Source: Micromussa lordhowensis (taxonomy: Eukaryota > Cnidaria > Anthozoa > Scleractinia > Lobophylliidae). Taken from it: a DNA stretch of 64,000 nucleotides. The stretch is from positions 12,355,816-12,419,815 of the forward strand of contig OZ026598.1 of the NCBI GenBank assembly GCA_964020085.1, given 5' to 3'. The notes beneath the pieces are model-generated. The model worked only from the letters and a program-made list of their open reading frames with translations, ran no database searches and was not told where the DNA came from. The translations under genes and the position numbers were made by a program. Below, in pieces: positions 32,701-45,700 of the stretch (position 1 is the stretch's first letter; every line of letters starts with the position of its first letter).

Positions 32701-35700
32701 ACCTGTTTCCTGAAAATAAGCCCACCCATTTTCGACTTCGCATGCCGGAGATGTGGTCCTTGGACGGAACCTGGGAATTGGGACTGTTCCAGCTCTTGTT
32801 GCCGCACACCTCGCGCAACATGCTTACCCGACAGGTGGGTCTGCACCTATACTACAACCAGCAAAACGTGTTTCTGCGCGCTGGTACCTATGGCACAGTG
32901 CCGGATGTGGAAGGCTGGCTGCAGGTCATGGAGGCGAACGTGCCCAACATCTGAGCATTGACAGTGGTCTTGAACAAGCGTGGCCAAACACAACCAAGCC
33001 AAGACACAACAATGCCAAGACCGAGTTGGCTTCAGGCGTGAATCGTGAATACTTCCGCACCCTGTTGGAGTCCGACCCTTGTGACGAATGCAGTAAATTG
33101 AAACGTCAAGGTTGGTATCGAGATGTTCCGGGTTAAATGGACAAGTGGGGACGGGATGGCACCAAGCTCGCCAAGTGCAGTGAGGGGGGTGTCCTGGGCC
33201 AGAAAGCCCTGGTGAATAGCACCTAGCCTGCAAGCAGGCTCACATTTGGAAGCACACGTGCGAGCAGCAAAGGGCGAATTCAAAAGCGAAGTGATCCTTT
33301 AGGGAGTGCGAGAAAGTGAGCCTGCCCTGACCTCTGTAAATTTTTCACGTCCACCCTCAAACCGCAGGAATGAGATAATCCAATTAAATTTCACCGCTAA
33401 TTTAAAGTTTCACAGCAAAGTTGACAGCCGTTGACGCCCCCGTGTCAAATTTCATGGGAAAATTCTCGCTTCAATATTAGCTTGACAACAACCTACAGAG
33501 AATCGGCCCGTAGCATGGCAACAGAAAATTTGTTTCAAGCGTCGAATCAAAAAGGTATCGTCGGTGTTGTGCCTTGCAAAACTGTGCGAAGATGTGCAAA
33601 CTGATGGAAGCGTTTGTGTTGTTGTTTATTTTGTCGCCCTGTTGCCCTCTTGCCATCACGTAAGCCTGGAATGCTAAACTTTTGCCATATCCAGTCAGCA
33701 AAACGGTGAGTACATCTCGATACATCAACATACTTTTAAATGCGGTTTTCTGCTCCTTTTTTAACTGGAATTTTAACTTGCAAACAGACTGGACAAGTTG
33801 CTAACACATCACGAATACACACATAAAATAATTGTTCTTGCTCCAGGCCATGCTAACTGTTGAACACGCGGTAAATTACTGACTCCCTGGGGATCTAATC
33901 GCTTTCCGTGAAACATAATAGATTGACAGTTGTCACCTTTCCCGCTTTTTGACCAATGGTATTTCACTTCGCTCAGGAGAAGCAGAAATGAAAAATTTAC
34001 AGAGGTCAGGGCAGGCTCACTTTCTTTGCCCTTTGTCACCAGACTCCTCCCTGAAGGATCGCTCAGGTTTTGAATTCGCTCTTTGCCGCTCGCGCGTGTG
34101 CTCCCAAATGTGAGCCTGCTCGCAGGCTAAATAGCATGGGAGAATACAAACTCAACATCTGTCTCATGCTCTGCAGTTTCACACAAATCGACTAGAATGT
34201 ACCCCCCAACACCGAGGTGGAATTCGACATTGAATTCAACAGTCCCGAGTTTGCCCCCATGGCCAGGAAGTACCACGCTGCTGGGACGGGCAGGACAGCC
34301 ACAGCAGCCAACAAGGTGTCCTTTGAAGTGATGGTTGAGAAGTCCTTTGTACGGGTGTTTTACCGTGTGCCAACATTGGGTGGGTCTCTTCTGGAGCGTG
34401 CCGGGTCAAGGCGACTCCTTCGACAGTTATGCCATCTGACCCCAGAGGTTCCAGGCACATTGGCAATGCTTCAAGGAAAACATTTTCTTTCAGTCTTTAT
34501 AAATGTGACGACTGATGTTTCAATGACTTGATCGAAATATGGAGGTCTATTTTTCACTTGGTGTAATATTAAAAAGCATACGCTTGTGAAACTTGTTAGG
34601 TTTTAGGTGCTTTATTAGTTTTTCCTTCACGTCGGAGAAGCATACCAGCGGGCATTTGTTTAATGCACGTGGCTGTAGTCAAATTAGTATTCAATGCCAC
34701 TGCCATCGTTGTTTATGTGCCTTGTGAAACCACCAAAAACTGTGTCAAAAAGCTGTAAAATTAAAACAAAACCCTTGGTACCCTTGACGACTGTGTGTGT
34801 GTTTCTGTCATTGCGATGACTATGTGCAATCCATGGTTTCGGGTCCCAGGCAACTTGCAGATTGTGGAACCTTCTCTGAGCAGGAAACCACCAGGCAGTA
34901 TAGCCTAGTATGTGACGCCCCCACCTATTTTCAACGCGAAGACGTCAGCCCCTGTTAGTTCCGAAAAGTCGTGTACTGCTGCGGCTCGAGTAGACAACTC
35001 ATCTTCGACCACTTTCGAGCCTTGGGAGTGCTCGTTCCAAGGGAGGACAAGCACAAGCTAGCCAGAACCGCAACTACCATTACATGGTGCTGTTCAAGAA
35101 CCCCGCTGACACCAGGTACATGAAAGCCCTGGGTAATCGCTAGTTGGGAGACAGTTGACCCTTTTGGCAGATTATCAACAGGCCACCCATCAACCGTTTG
35201 GGTATTTGGTGATCAACCATCATCCCAGGACCGACGAAGCCATTCACTTCCTCACCCATATCCTGCTGGTCAAGCGCGAACCTGTGACTATCTTACAAGC
35301 CGCCGCCTCACTCCAAAGAAGAAGATAATAAGACCGAGCTCACTTCAGCCTGAGCAAGCCTTTTCTTATGTCCGGTTCGAAATGACGTCCGTCGTGCTAC
35401 CTACGTTACACCGTTCTGCATTTTGTTGTCCTCCCAGGTCCTTGCAAGTGCCCTGGGGGGCCCGGCATGCCCGGCACCTACATGCTATGCGACAATGAGT
35501 ATGACCTTCGCTTTCAACATGCCAGTCCAGCCATGACCAGACAAGCCAGCCTGAAGAGACTGTGGCATCAACGGGGAGGGATCTATCCATGCGCTTGAGC
35601 TAATTATCCCTCCACCATCCAGATAGCTCAGATGGAGCGAGCCATTCGAGCTTGACACCCGACGAATCCTCAAAGACAATGAGTGGCCTCCAGTGCATTG

Positions 35701-38700
35701 ACCAACAGCTGATCGGAACGCCTGGCTGGAGGTGTGAACCGAGGCCTGTAGAGCATGTGCCATGAACTCACCCCCACCACCCTGACAGGCAAACTGGGTG
35801 CCGCCATGGCCTTGGGAGGGGCTGCTGCCGCAGCACCCATGGCCCTGCTAGGCACCGTCCTGGCCTCAGCGACTGGGAGCAAGGGTAAAGAAAAGGTATA
35901 AAAGTGCACAGACGGGATGCAAGACCTCCAACTGTTTCGGTCCAACCACACACCCTGGCACCAGCAATTTCACCGACCTGGCCAGCAATGTGATCGGCGG
36001 TCTACTACCGGGCTTGACCAGCGGTCAAAGGGGTACTCAGGCAACTTGCAAATGATCGGTCTACCCAATCATCTACCACCTTCCACATACCTTCGAGTCC
36101 TGCAACCTCCACAAAAAGGACAAGGCCCAAGCAACAAAAGGAAAAAAAGGTCGACACCCCCTTCAAAAGGGAAGCATAGGACCTCTAGCCTTTGCCGGGA
36201 TGGCCTTTGTGCCGATGCTGCTCCAACCGCTACTAGCCGGTCTGCAGCAGCGCTAAAGCAAAAAAAGGATATACATGTAAAAGAAATCACCTGGGTCTGC
36301 CTTTTGTCATCTTCAGACCATAGTGTCACTGTTAAAGCCCCTCGTGAAATACCCCATCCATCGCAATTATTGCAATTATAGGGAGCGCAAATGACTCCAA
36401 GGCTTTGAGGGTCCTGCGCTCCTCCCTCCAAAGTTCACAAACCAAAATGTGCCTATGCACCACTCAAAGGAAAACTTGCCACCAAAGGTTTGTTGGCCAC
36501 CGCTGGTGTGCTACCGGTCATGTCAGGACTGGGCACATTGATTGGTGGACTGGTAAACAAGAAGAAGACACAAGAGGGTAGTGGCAGCAGTGCATGGTGC
36601 GTGACAGCCCGCCAACCATTCCTGCTCAACTTGGTTTGTGGGGACGGGACGACCTGGTGCCAAGAGAGCCAGTTACGAGCAAATACGCACCATTTGCCAC
36701 CACTGGCCGAAAAACCTGAAAGAGTCTGGAACTGAAGCTGGACAAAGTCTACCAAGACCTCAGATACTGGCAAGAGTGTTGCAAAACATTATTGAGCGAA
36801 CAATGGGACAAAGAAATAAAAAAAATCCAGTTGGAATAGTTTTTTTTCCCGTTTATTAGCGTTATGAGAAACCTTTCATATCTCCCTTGAGGGGTAGAAA
36901 GAAAAAAAGCAAAAGTTCACAAGATGCAATGAACGACCAAGCACCAGTCCCTGACCCAACTCCTCGTGGGCGTGAATGCGTCCTTGAAAGACTGGATTGT
37001 TTTAGGCATTGATGATGGTCACACTGAATGGCCTGTTTCATGACATCGTAATCCACGTCTTGTAATCCATCTTGATCAAGTTCGTTTATGAACTGGAAAA
37101 AAAATTGGAAGATTTGAATGAACCTCTGGAACCAGGGAACTTCGCTTTGCAACATCCCGAGACCAGACTACAAAAAATCCTGCGAGTCTATAGATAAAAA
37201 AGAAACAAACTGTTTTTTAATAGCCTCGTCAAAAGGGGTGTCCCCCGAGCATGACGTCACTCCCATGGCGTCAGACCACTCCCCTCAGAGTCAGGGCACC
37301 ACCCATTTTTTTCTCTTCCCACCTCAAAAACCATCAGCGTCCAGAATGGGTCCCACTTCAAAAATGCTGCTCATCATGTCCTCCAGAAATTTGAGCCTCT
37401 TACGTTGGGCCCTCCGTTACAAGCGAGACACAGGAGAGGTGAGCTAGTTTTTTTCGGTGGGGGAATGTGGTAGCAAATGATTTCGTCCTCCACTTGCCCC
37501 CCCCCCCCCCCAAGAAAAAAAAATGTTTTTTTTATTCCAAAGACAGATAAACCGCCACTGAGATAAGCTACCGCTGGAACTCCGACAAATGATACAATGG
37601 ATGTCTGATTGGCAACAGGCCCACGATCGATTAAAACGCAGCTGGGAAAAATACCACTGTCAAGGCTTCAAAGATGTTTGCCAATTTTGTCAGGTTCGGC
37701 TGCAACGGGAGGACAACTCAGTCTGCGATCCATTTCCTCAGAGACATTGTTGACAATGTAATGCTTGTTTGGATTGTCTTGTAAATTACGACAGCAAGTC
37801 GTCACTCATTGGCCATTGTTTTACGTGGTACGAGGCTCATTACTGTAATGGCTAAAGTGCACCTAACCCCAAAAACTTTTTTTCGCTAAAGCAATAAAGC
37901 TTATTTTGTGGAGTAATGTGCCGCAAAAATTTTTCGATTTGGTTAAATCTTTGATTTTCTATGGCTCGTCAAAGTACGTCAAAATGCCGCCATTTTGGTT
38001 CACGACCGAGTTTAACGGGGAATGGGTTGAGGGCCGGATGTGACGTCAAATCGCGAACACGAAGATTCTGAGATTCGCATATTTACTTGTTTCTGTGGGA
38101 AAGGCCGGAAAAGTTGTTCGAAAAAAATGCTAGCCAGGTGTGCTGTATTGTCATGTAGCAACACAACAAACTTACAGGAGATACTCCACTACATGCCATA
38201 CCGTTTTATGGAGATGATCGTCCTGAAGAGAAGAAACGTACAAAGGGATGGCTCGATTTCGTGAAAGCGAAACATGCAAAAGTGATAGCCGTGTAAGTGT
38301 TCGGTGATCTGTTCTATAAAGCATTTAATTCAAACCAGATGATCTCGCTCGATGCCTGGATTTTCAGAGAGAAGAAGGGATTTTGCTGAATCAGTGGCTT
38401 TGGAATAACCGCTTGTCCATCGATTCATGCTGCCGTTGTTGCATCTGATCTGAGAAACAACAGCAGTCAGTTGGCACAGCTGACAGATAGTTTTGTATTT
38501 GCCCGCTACTAATCTTAAAACTCCATTTCTGAAGCCATACAGGTTTAATTCCTGGATATTCAGTAACACACTTTAAGATAACATCAGCACCAATATCTTC
38601 AAGAACAAGATCATTCTTCTTTGAGTCTTGACAACCTTCTAACTCACTTTAATACAATAATAACAACAATAACATTCGCTGATGTTTTGAAGGGAAGCGA

Positions 38701-41700
38701 TAATAATAATAACTTTATTTAAGTGTCGTATGTGTTTAGCACTGTTGTGCTAATTGGGGACACTATAAATAAACAAACAAATATTTCAGATAGAACATAA
38801 ATTGTTAAGAATCCCAACTGGTGGGAGGCTGACCAGTTAGCTATTTACACAACGCGGTCGAGGAGTTGAACTCGGGACTACCGAGAACAAATCCAGATAG
38901 TGGTAGGATGAAAGATTTGAACCAGGGACCTCCAGATTTCAAATCCAGCGCCCTAAACCACTCGGCCACGCGGCTACAATTTCCACACTCGCATGCACGA
39001 AAATAACACAAGCATTGTGTCATGGGATAATCATATCATTTTGATCTACTTTGAACGCATGAAGTTAAAATAATTTGAGAAAGTAAAGGGACTTGACTTT
39101 TATTTATACGAAAGTATGTTAATGCGAGATCGAAGAATGCGCGGAAATAGTAAATACGCGCCACAGTCTTACTAGTATCACTCTTTGACTTCTACATATC
39201 ATTGCCTTCGGGTCTGTCCATCAGAGCTCGATCGAGTTCTTTGTCAGCATCCACCTCATTTGGCTGTCCATTCTTCGTTGGCCAGAGAGTTGTCAGCATA
39301 TAAATCAGCTCGGTCGTCAACGTTTAACTATTCACTTTGCGTTGTTGATAAGTGCGAGTCGTCATTCTCTTTAGCGATATAATAAATTTCGGAGTCTTCT
39401 GAGTCAAAGCTCATTTCAGAACCCGACGAAGTAGAAGATATTGTTGATAAAAACAGAAATCTGTCGACTGTGGAGCCCCAGCGAAAAACTTATGAGGCAA
39501 AAAGGCTTCTACGCTCACACAGAGTAAAAGGCCCGACTGGGACAGCCGAAGCTTTCGTTCTCGAAGTGACGTCACGGCCTTACTCTCCCCAGATTCCCCA
39601 TGCTCGGTCGTGAACCATACGAAACTCGGTTTCAAAGGGGCACAGAAATTCGAGGATTTAACCAAATCGAAAAATTTTTGCGGCACATTACTCCACAAAA
39701 TAAGCTTTATTGTTTTAGCGAAAAAAAGTTTTTGGGGTTAGGTGCACTTTAAAAAACCAGTGAATTAAATAAAGATCTGAGTCAAGATCAGTTCGTGCAA
39801 CTGAATGAATTTCTAGATTTTGGCATATTCTAAGCAGAGAAATGATACACACATGACTCTTTGTACGGCTAAAGAAGTCTAAAAGAAATAATACAAAAAG
39901 GGCATGAACGACATCGCCTCGAATGGAATTTGTTCCGAAGCATACCCCCTTTTAACCCTAGGTCGCGTCACAGTTCGAAGCCAGCTCTCCCACCCCTGGC
40001 CATCGTGCCACCGCCCACGCTAACGTCAAGGCCCACATCAACACTGCCTTTCGACCATTGCCCATGATGTCAAGGCCAAGGACCGCTGCCCTTCGACCAC
40101 CCCCCATGATGGGGCCACCCCCTTCACGACGGGGCCACCCCCTTCACGACGGCCACTGCCTATGACATCAGGGCCACTGCCCAACGATCACCCCCACTAA
40201 CGACCACTGCCCTTTGCCCACCCCCCATGACGTCAGGGCCACCCGCCTTTGACCACCGCCCATGACATCAGGACCACCCCCTTCACAACAGCCACCCCCA
40301 TGTGAGCCTGTGCGATATAACCCCCCCAGTGGACAGCAGTCAAGCCCATGAAAAAAGTCACCACAATTGCCCCCTGGCCATGAGGTGGTGCCAGGGCCTG
40401 GGAACTAGTGTGACATAATTTTTCTCGAACTGGTATTGGCGACTGTCTTGGAGGTGAGGAAGGGGCCAGCTAACGTATTACCTGTAATACTACTACGAGC
40501 CACTTGCATGAATAAATTTAGGTGGGATAGCTTGTGCATCCCGCCCGACATCGCTACTTGAAAGGTTAAAATTGCGAGCCTTCACTCATTGCAGTCAATT
40601 GATTTTTTTCTTTTTCTGCATATTCAGAGCTGATACCAGTTTATTTTTTTATTTGTTGCTTTTAATTGAATTTTAATTCTATACATTTTGTCTCATAACT
40701 ATTGTGATCTTTTGATGCTCTGGAATGTTCCTGAATGTTCCATGTTCCAGCTTTTATCAACAGCGTTTTGTTTCAGGTAAATGTAACAAGATATTTTTAT
40801 TTGTTAGTTTTACTAACTTGACACTTGTTTTTCACACAGAGTGGTTATAATTGAAACTGAAAATCAGTGACTCTTGTTCACACAGTCAGAATAAACAAAC
40901 AATTTAGCGGCACTTTTTCTTGTGTCTTCAGCGGCAGTTTATGGGAATTCTTAAAAATGGAAATTTTTAGCAGGGATTTTCTTAAAGGTTTGTTTTATGG
41001 AAACTCTTTAAATATTTCTGAAGGCTTCATGGCGGTAAGTTAAAACTCAAATTAATTAGATTAGTCACAGTGGTTCTTTTGTTTTGAAACAGATTCCTTG
41101 TGTGGTTCAAAGAGGTAAACTGACATCTCTCATACAGTAACAAAATGTTTCTGTAACCTGACTTTTTGTCCCCAAAAAGGCTCTCAGGCATTGGGAAGGG
41201 TAAACTGTACAGATTACAGGGCATCTTATACAGCTTTTCATATGTCTGGTTGTTTCAAGTCTCAAGTTAGGTAACGCTGTTTACCTTCAATAATGTGGTC
41301 TCATTTAAATGGGTTTTGAAATCGATATTAATTTGAAGTGGTTTTGTGGAATATCAGAACCGAAAAAGACTTTTATCATTGCTTGCAACAGAATAAGACC
41401 ATGCTATTTTGTGATGTTATAATTAAATTGGTTCTTGTTATAAAATAAGTCAGAAAAATTATCTAGAATCAACATCAATCTTCCATGTACTGTTAGCTAC
41501 TATTAAAGACTATATGATCTTTAGCCGTCTTGATGGGAACAGTTCCATGTAGTTCTAATAAACAGAGCCCTGATTGATTGATACATAAATAAAAGTAAAT
41601 ATATAAAAATAAATAACTTTATTCAAGTGTCAAATGTATTGACAGGTAGCACTGTTGTGCTAATTGAGGACACTGTAAATAAATAAACAAATATTTCAAA

Positions 41701-42417
41701 TGGAACATAAACTAAAATCAAACCTTGATAAAAGTAGGCTTGACATTTCATAAGGTGAAGCAAATTCCAAATTTGTTTCTTTGTTCACTGCATGTACACT
41801 GTAACTGGACAAACTTGTTGGATTAACCTCATCATAACTGTCAAGAGTTTGCAGACTGCTGCTATGTACCTCTAGGGGCTTTTAATTAAAAAAAGACTGT
41901 TACATGCCTTGTGTGCCTATGTTTGGTAATAGTTTAGATAAGGCTACATTGTAAGGCATTTCCATCCTGTCCAATAGAATGCAGAAAAACTGTAATGAAT
42001 CTATAATGACTTGCATTTTCCACTGATTTTGTGATAATATGTTGCTCAAAAAGCAATATTCTTAAGTTTTGTTAAAACAAAATCCTGGGACACACAAGTG
42101 TATCATTACTGTACTAGCTAGGGATGCATTTTGTTCCGTCTCCAATGTTCAGTTTTCCACAAAGTAGCTGAGGCTCTAACTCATGGTAGCCAGGGGAATT
42201 CCCAGTACCCAGCCCTGTTCTCAAATTCTTACTCTTTGCACATCACTAGCACCGTTTCTGATGTTTTTTGTGACATTGTGTAACACAAATATATGGCAAT
42301 GTTTGGCATATTGACGACATATATGATGTCAATCTCCTCCCCAGGCCCTGTGCATATTTGGTCAGCAGTATCTGAATGCGGCTTCTTCTTAGTGTAGAAG
42401 ACACAGGATAACTCACA

Positions 42418-42451
<34 letters not shown>

Positions 42452-42575
42452 GAGACTTTTCATTGGCTTAGCCATCATGGTATATGAGCCATTATACCAT
42501 GATCTACAAAAATGGCGAGCGTATGCTAGATTTTTTGGGCCTTTTTGTTCTCATTGTAGTCTAGTTCTTTATTTT

Positions 42576-42608
<33 letters not shown>

Positions 42609-42634
42609 TCGCGCTTGTTGGATATCAGATGATT

Positions 42635-42708
<74 letters not shown>

Positions 42709-45700
42709 TTAAATAGAACACTGCCTCACAAACTTATTGTGTTTATTGTATTCCTCATGGTTTTGTCCTTTTGTTCTTTATTGTTTTATGCCAATTGTGT
42801 CCTCTACACCACGTAAGACCCTTGAATGCAACATATATATATATTCCCTTAGCTTTGATTGGAGCATAGGCCAATAACCACATCTGTCCTCCATCGGGTT
42901 CTGTCCTGGGCAAGGCTTCCTAAAGTGTCCCAAGTGTGGCCCCAGTTTCTCGTTTGGGACTCTACACCTCTTCTCCAGGAGTTCCTGGGACGACCCCTCT
43001 TTCTCTTGCCCTGGGGGTTCCAACGTAGCGCCTGCTGGGTGATGCTGTTAGCTGGTTTTCTTAGGATGTGACCTATCCATCTCCACTTTCTCTTTGAGAT
43101 CTGAGTTATGATTGGTTCCTCACCTGCTAATTCCCACAGCATCTTGTTCGTTACCCTGTCAGTCCAACTGATTTTTAAAATTCGCCTAAGGCACTTATTG
43201 ACGAAGGACTGCAATTTCTGAGACATTTGCTTAGTTGTTCTCCACGTTTCTGAGCCATAGAGGAGGATAGCTTTGACATTGGTGTTAAAAATTCTAAATT
43301 TGGTTCTCCGTGAGATGACGTGGGAGGACCACACTTTCCTCAGCATATTGAAAGCTACTCTCAATGATTATCCTAAGTGTGGCTATTTGGTCGATACAGG
43401 AGTGGTCCTTCCTAAAGCCAGCCTGCTGATCTCTCAGTGTAGCATCCACAGCCCCCTGAAGACGAAGCAAGATAATTCTGTTCAGCACCTTCCCTACCGC
43501 TGACATCAAGGATATTCCTCTGTAATTCTTGCACTCCCGGCGGTCACCTTTCTTTGGCAGTTTTACAATGTAGCTCTCGTTCCAGTCCTGGGGCATCTCC
43601 TCCTCTTCCCATATCTTTCCAAGCAAGCCATAGAGGATATCTGCTGATACGTCGGGGTCAGCTTTCAGGGACTCTGGAGGTATGTTATCTGGGCCAGCTG
43701 CTTTCCCTGACTTGAGCATCTTGATAGAGCGCACAATCTCTATTTTGGATGGCTTACTGCAGTTCACATTCAGCTCAGCTGAAGCCTCCAGAATTATTGG
43801 AAGTTCTGGTGGGGGAGGACGATTGAGAAGATCATTGAAGTATTGTGCCCACCGCTCAAGCTGCTCATCTTCCCTGGTCAAGATATTACCTTCTTTGTCC
43901 TTTACTTGGCTGCTAGTCTGTTGAAATTTACCTGCCAACTTCCTGGTGGTATCGTAAAGGTCCTTCATATTGCCATGTGCTGCAGCTTCTTCTGCCTTCG
44001 TCGCTAGGGTATCATAATATTCCCTTTTATCTTTTGATCTTACGCTTTACTTCGCTGTTTGCTGCCTCATACTTCCTGTGTACCTCTGCCTTTTCTCTCC
44101 TAGTCCTGCTTCTGTTGTACTCTTCCTTCAGATGTTTTCTTTTGCTGATAGATCCCATGGTTCCTGGTGTAATCCATTCCTTGTGCTCAGCTGTCTTAGT
44201 CCCTAATACTTCTGCACATGTTCTGTTAATACTCTCTTTGATGTCACTCCATTCATCCTCTATATTCAGATCTTGTAGGGGCTGAAATCTGTTAGACAAC
44301 GACAACCGGAAGCTCTGTACTGTATCACTATCCATGAGGTAGTGCACATTGTACTTTATCCTTGGATTTCGTAGTTGGTAGTTACGCTTCAGCTTTAATC
44401 TGACTCTGGCAACTAGGAGGTGATGGTCTGATGCAGCATCTGCACCTCTCTTGACGCGTGTATCCAGTAAAGATCGCCTGAACTTCTGTGAGATGCATAA
44501 TGGTCTATTTGATTTTCTGTTACGTGGTCAGGCGATACCCATGTTGCCTTGTGTGCTGTTTTGTGAATGCAACATGCTCTGAATAAATAAAAAAAACTGG
44601 AAACCAGAAAATCCTGTCCCACTTTGTTTGTCCACATGCATTTAAGGTGGCTCGAAACAACTTCCAGCACATTCCAAGACATTCCAGATGGGTCATTATA
44701 ACCACTCTATATTGGTTCACACCAAAATCATGGTATCCAAAAACTAACCAATCATTGGTGAACATGTTGCTGTCAAATTTGTGGCACAATAGGTTACCGT
44801 AGCAACAATATGACCTGCTTAAAACATCTTTAATTTTAGCTTTGAGCGCTAATAACTCAAAAACAAGCTCTGTGACCCCTATTTTTTACTTTCAAATTAT
44901 GATAAGCATGATAACATGCAACTTTTTGCAAAGTTTAGAAAAATTCTGTGGAGTGGTTTCAGAGCCACCTTAAATTTATGAAAATTTAAGGTGGCTCTGA
45001 ACCCACTCCACAGTATTTTGCATGGAAGTTAAAACTAGAGGTAGCTAAAACCATATGAGAGGAAGAAGACAACGTCTCAACGAGGCGACCTTTGAAGTTG
45101 CATTATTCTTGTTCGCGGTCAGTTCATGATCTGGCATTATTTTCTGAGATAATGCTTTTCCTGTCATTCTCTTTGTCTTCTCTGACAAACAAAAGTAGCT
45201 TCCCCAGCAGCTGACGTGACATTGCGAACTTGAATACAGTTTCCCCAAACTTGGGGGCGAGCCAAAGTGGAATGTATTTTGTGAAGTTTGAAAATTCAGA
45301 AAAAAATCAAAGAAAAATTGTGTGAAGATTTAATTCTTGTTGGCCTGTGGATAAGAGGTGACAGCTCTCTAGACAGGAAGGAAATCCATGTGGTCACAAT
45401 TCTACTAACTGTTGATTGGGACACTTTCATTCCGAATGCAAGGTCTTCCTCTGAAAGTCCTTGTCTGAGGCGAACTTAAGTCATAAAAAACTCCTCTTCC
45501 ACAGAGGTTTTTCTCTCTGGGCCAGGTTTCTTTCTATTTTCCTCTAGCTGGTGAGCCTTTGGTGTATTTGCATGCCAGTGTACAATTGAACTAAGTGATC
45601 TGAGTGTTCAATATCCTTAATGGTAAACCTTTTACTTTGAATTCTTTTGTTTTCTTCCTCAAGATTTACAACTTGACATTTGAGCTGTTCCACATCTTGC

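Larger units (their letters stand above)
37853..39757. mobile_element. 1.9-kb TIR element nested in Polinton
   Basis: TIRs of about 100 bp: AAAGTGCACCTAACCCCAAA on the left and TTTGGGGTTAGGTGCACTTT on the right, near identical through GGAGTAATGTGCCGCAAAAA and TTCGATTTGGTTAAATC. Target duplication is not clear. The interior carries THAP-like sequence (38130-38290, +), a SINE (38698-38980, -) and a minus-strand acidic frame (39270-39420). It is a non-autonomous or decayed DNA transposon that entered the Polinton. Confidence 0.8.
29076..40482 (+). mobile_element. Decayed Polinton/Maverick, 11.4 kb
   Basis: Long terminal inverted repeats face each other: ACGTTAGCCGGCCCCTTCC and CTCACCTCCAAG on the left (29083-29112), CTTGGAGGTGAGG and AAGGGGCCAGCTAACGT on the right (40448-40477). 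Matching continues inward for over 200 bp. Between them lie a Polinton-type integrase, a chromodomain-like tail, structural-type proteins and the end of a packaging ATPase, all with frame breaks. No protein-primed DNA polymerase B, protease or major capsid gene is recognised, and full-length relatives are 15-20 kb, so large parts are deleted. Two other TIR elements are nested inside (33223-34131, 37853-39757) and one segment is duplicated in tandem. No clean 6-bp target duplication is seen. Confidence 0.8.

Noticed and set aside
36862..37155. A minus-strand Polinton gene
   Set aside because: Open for 97 codons but without any recognisable motif; chance in low-complexity sequence is likely.
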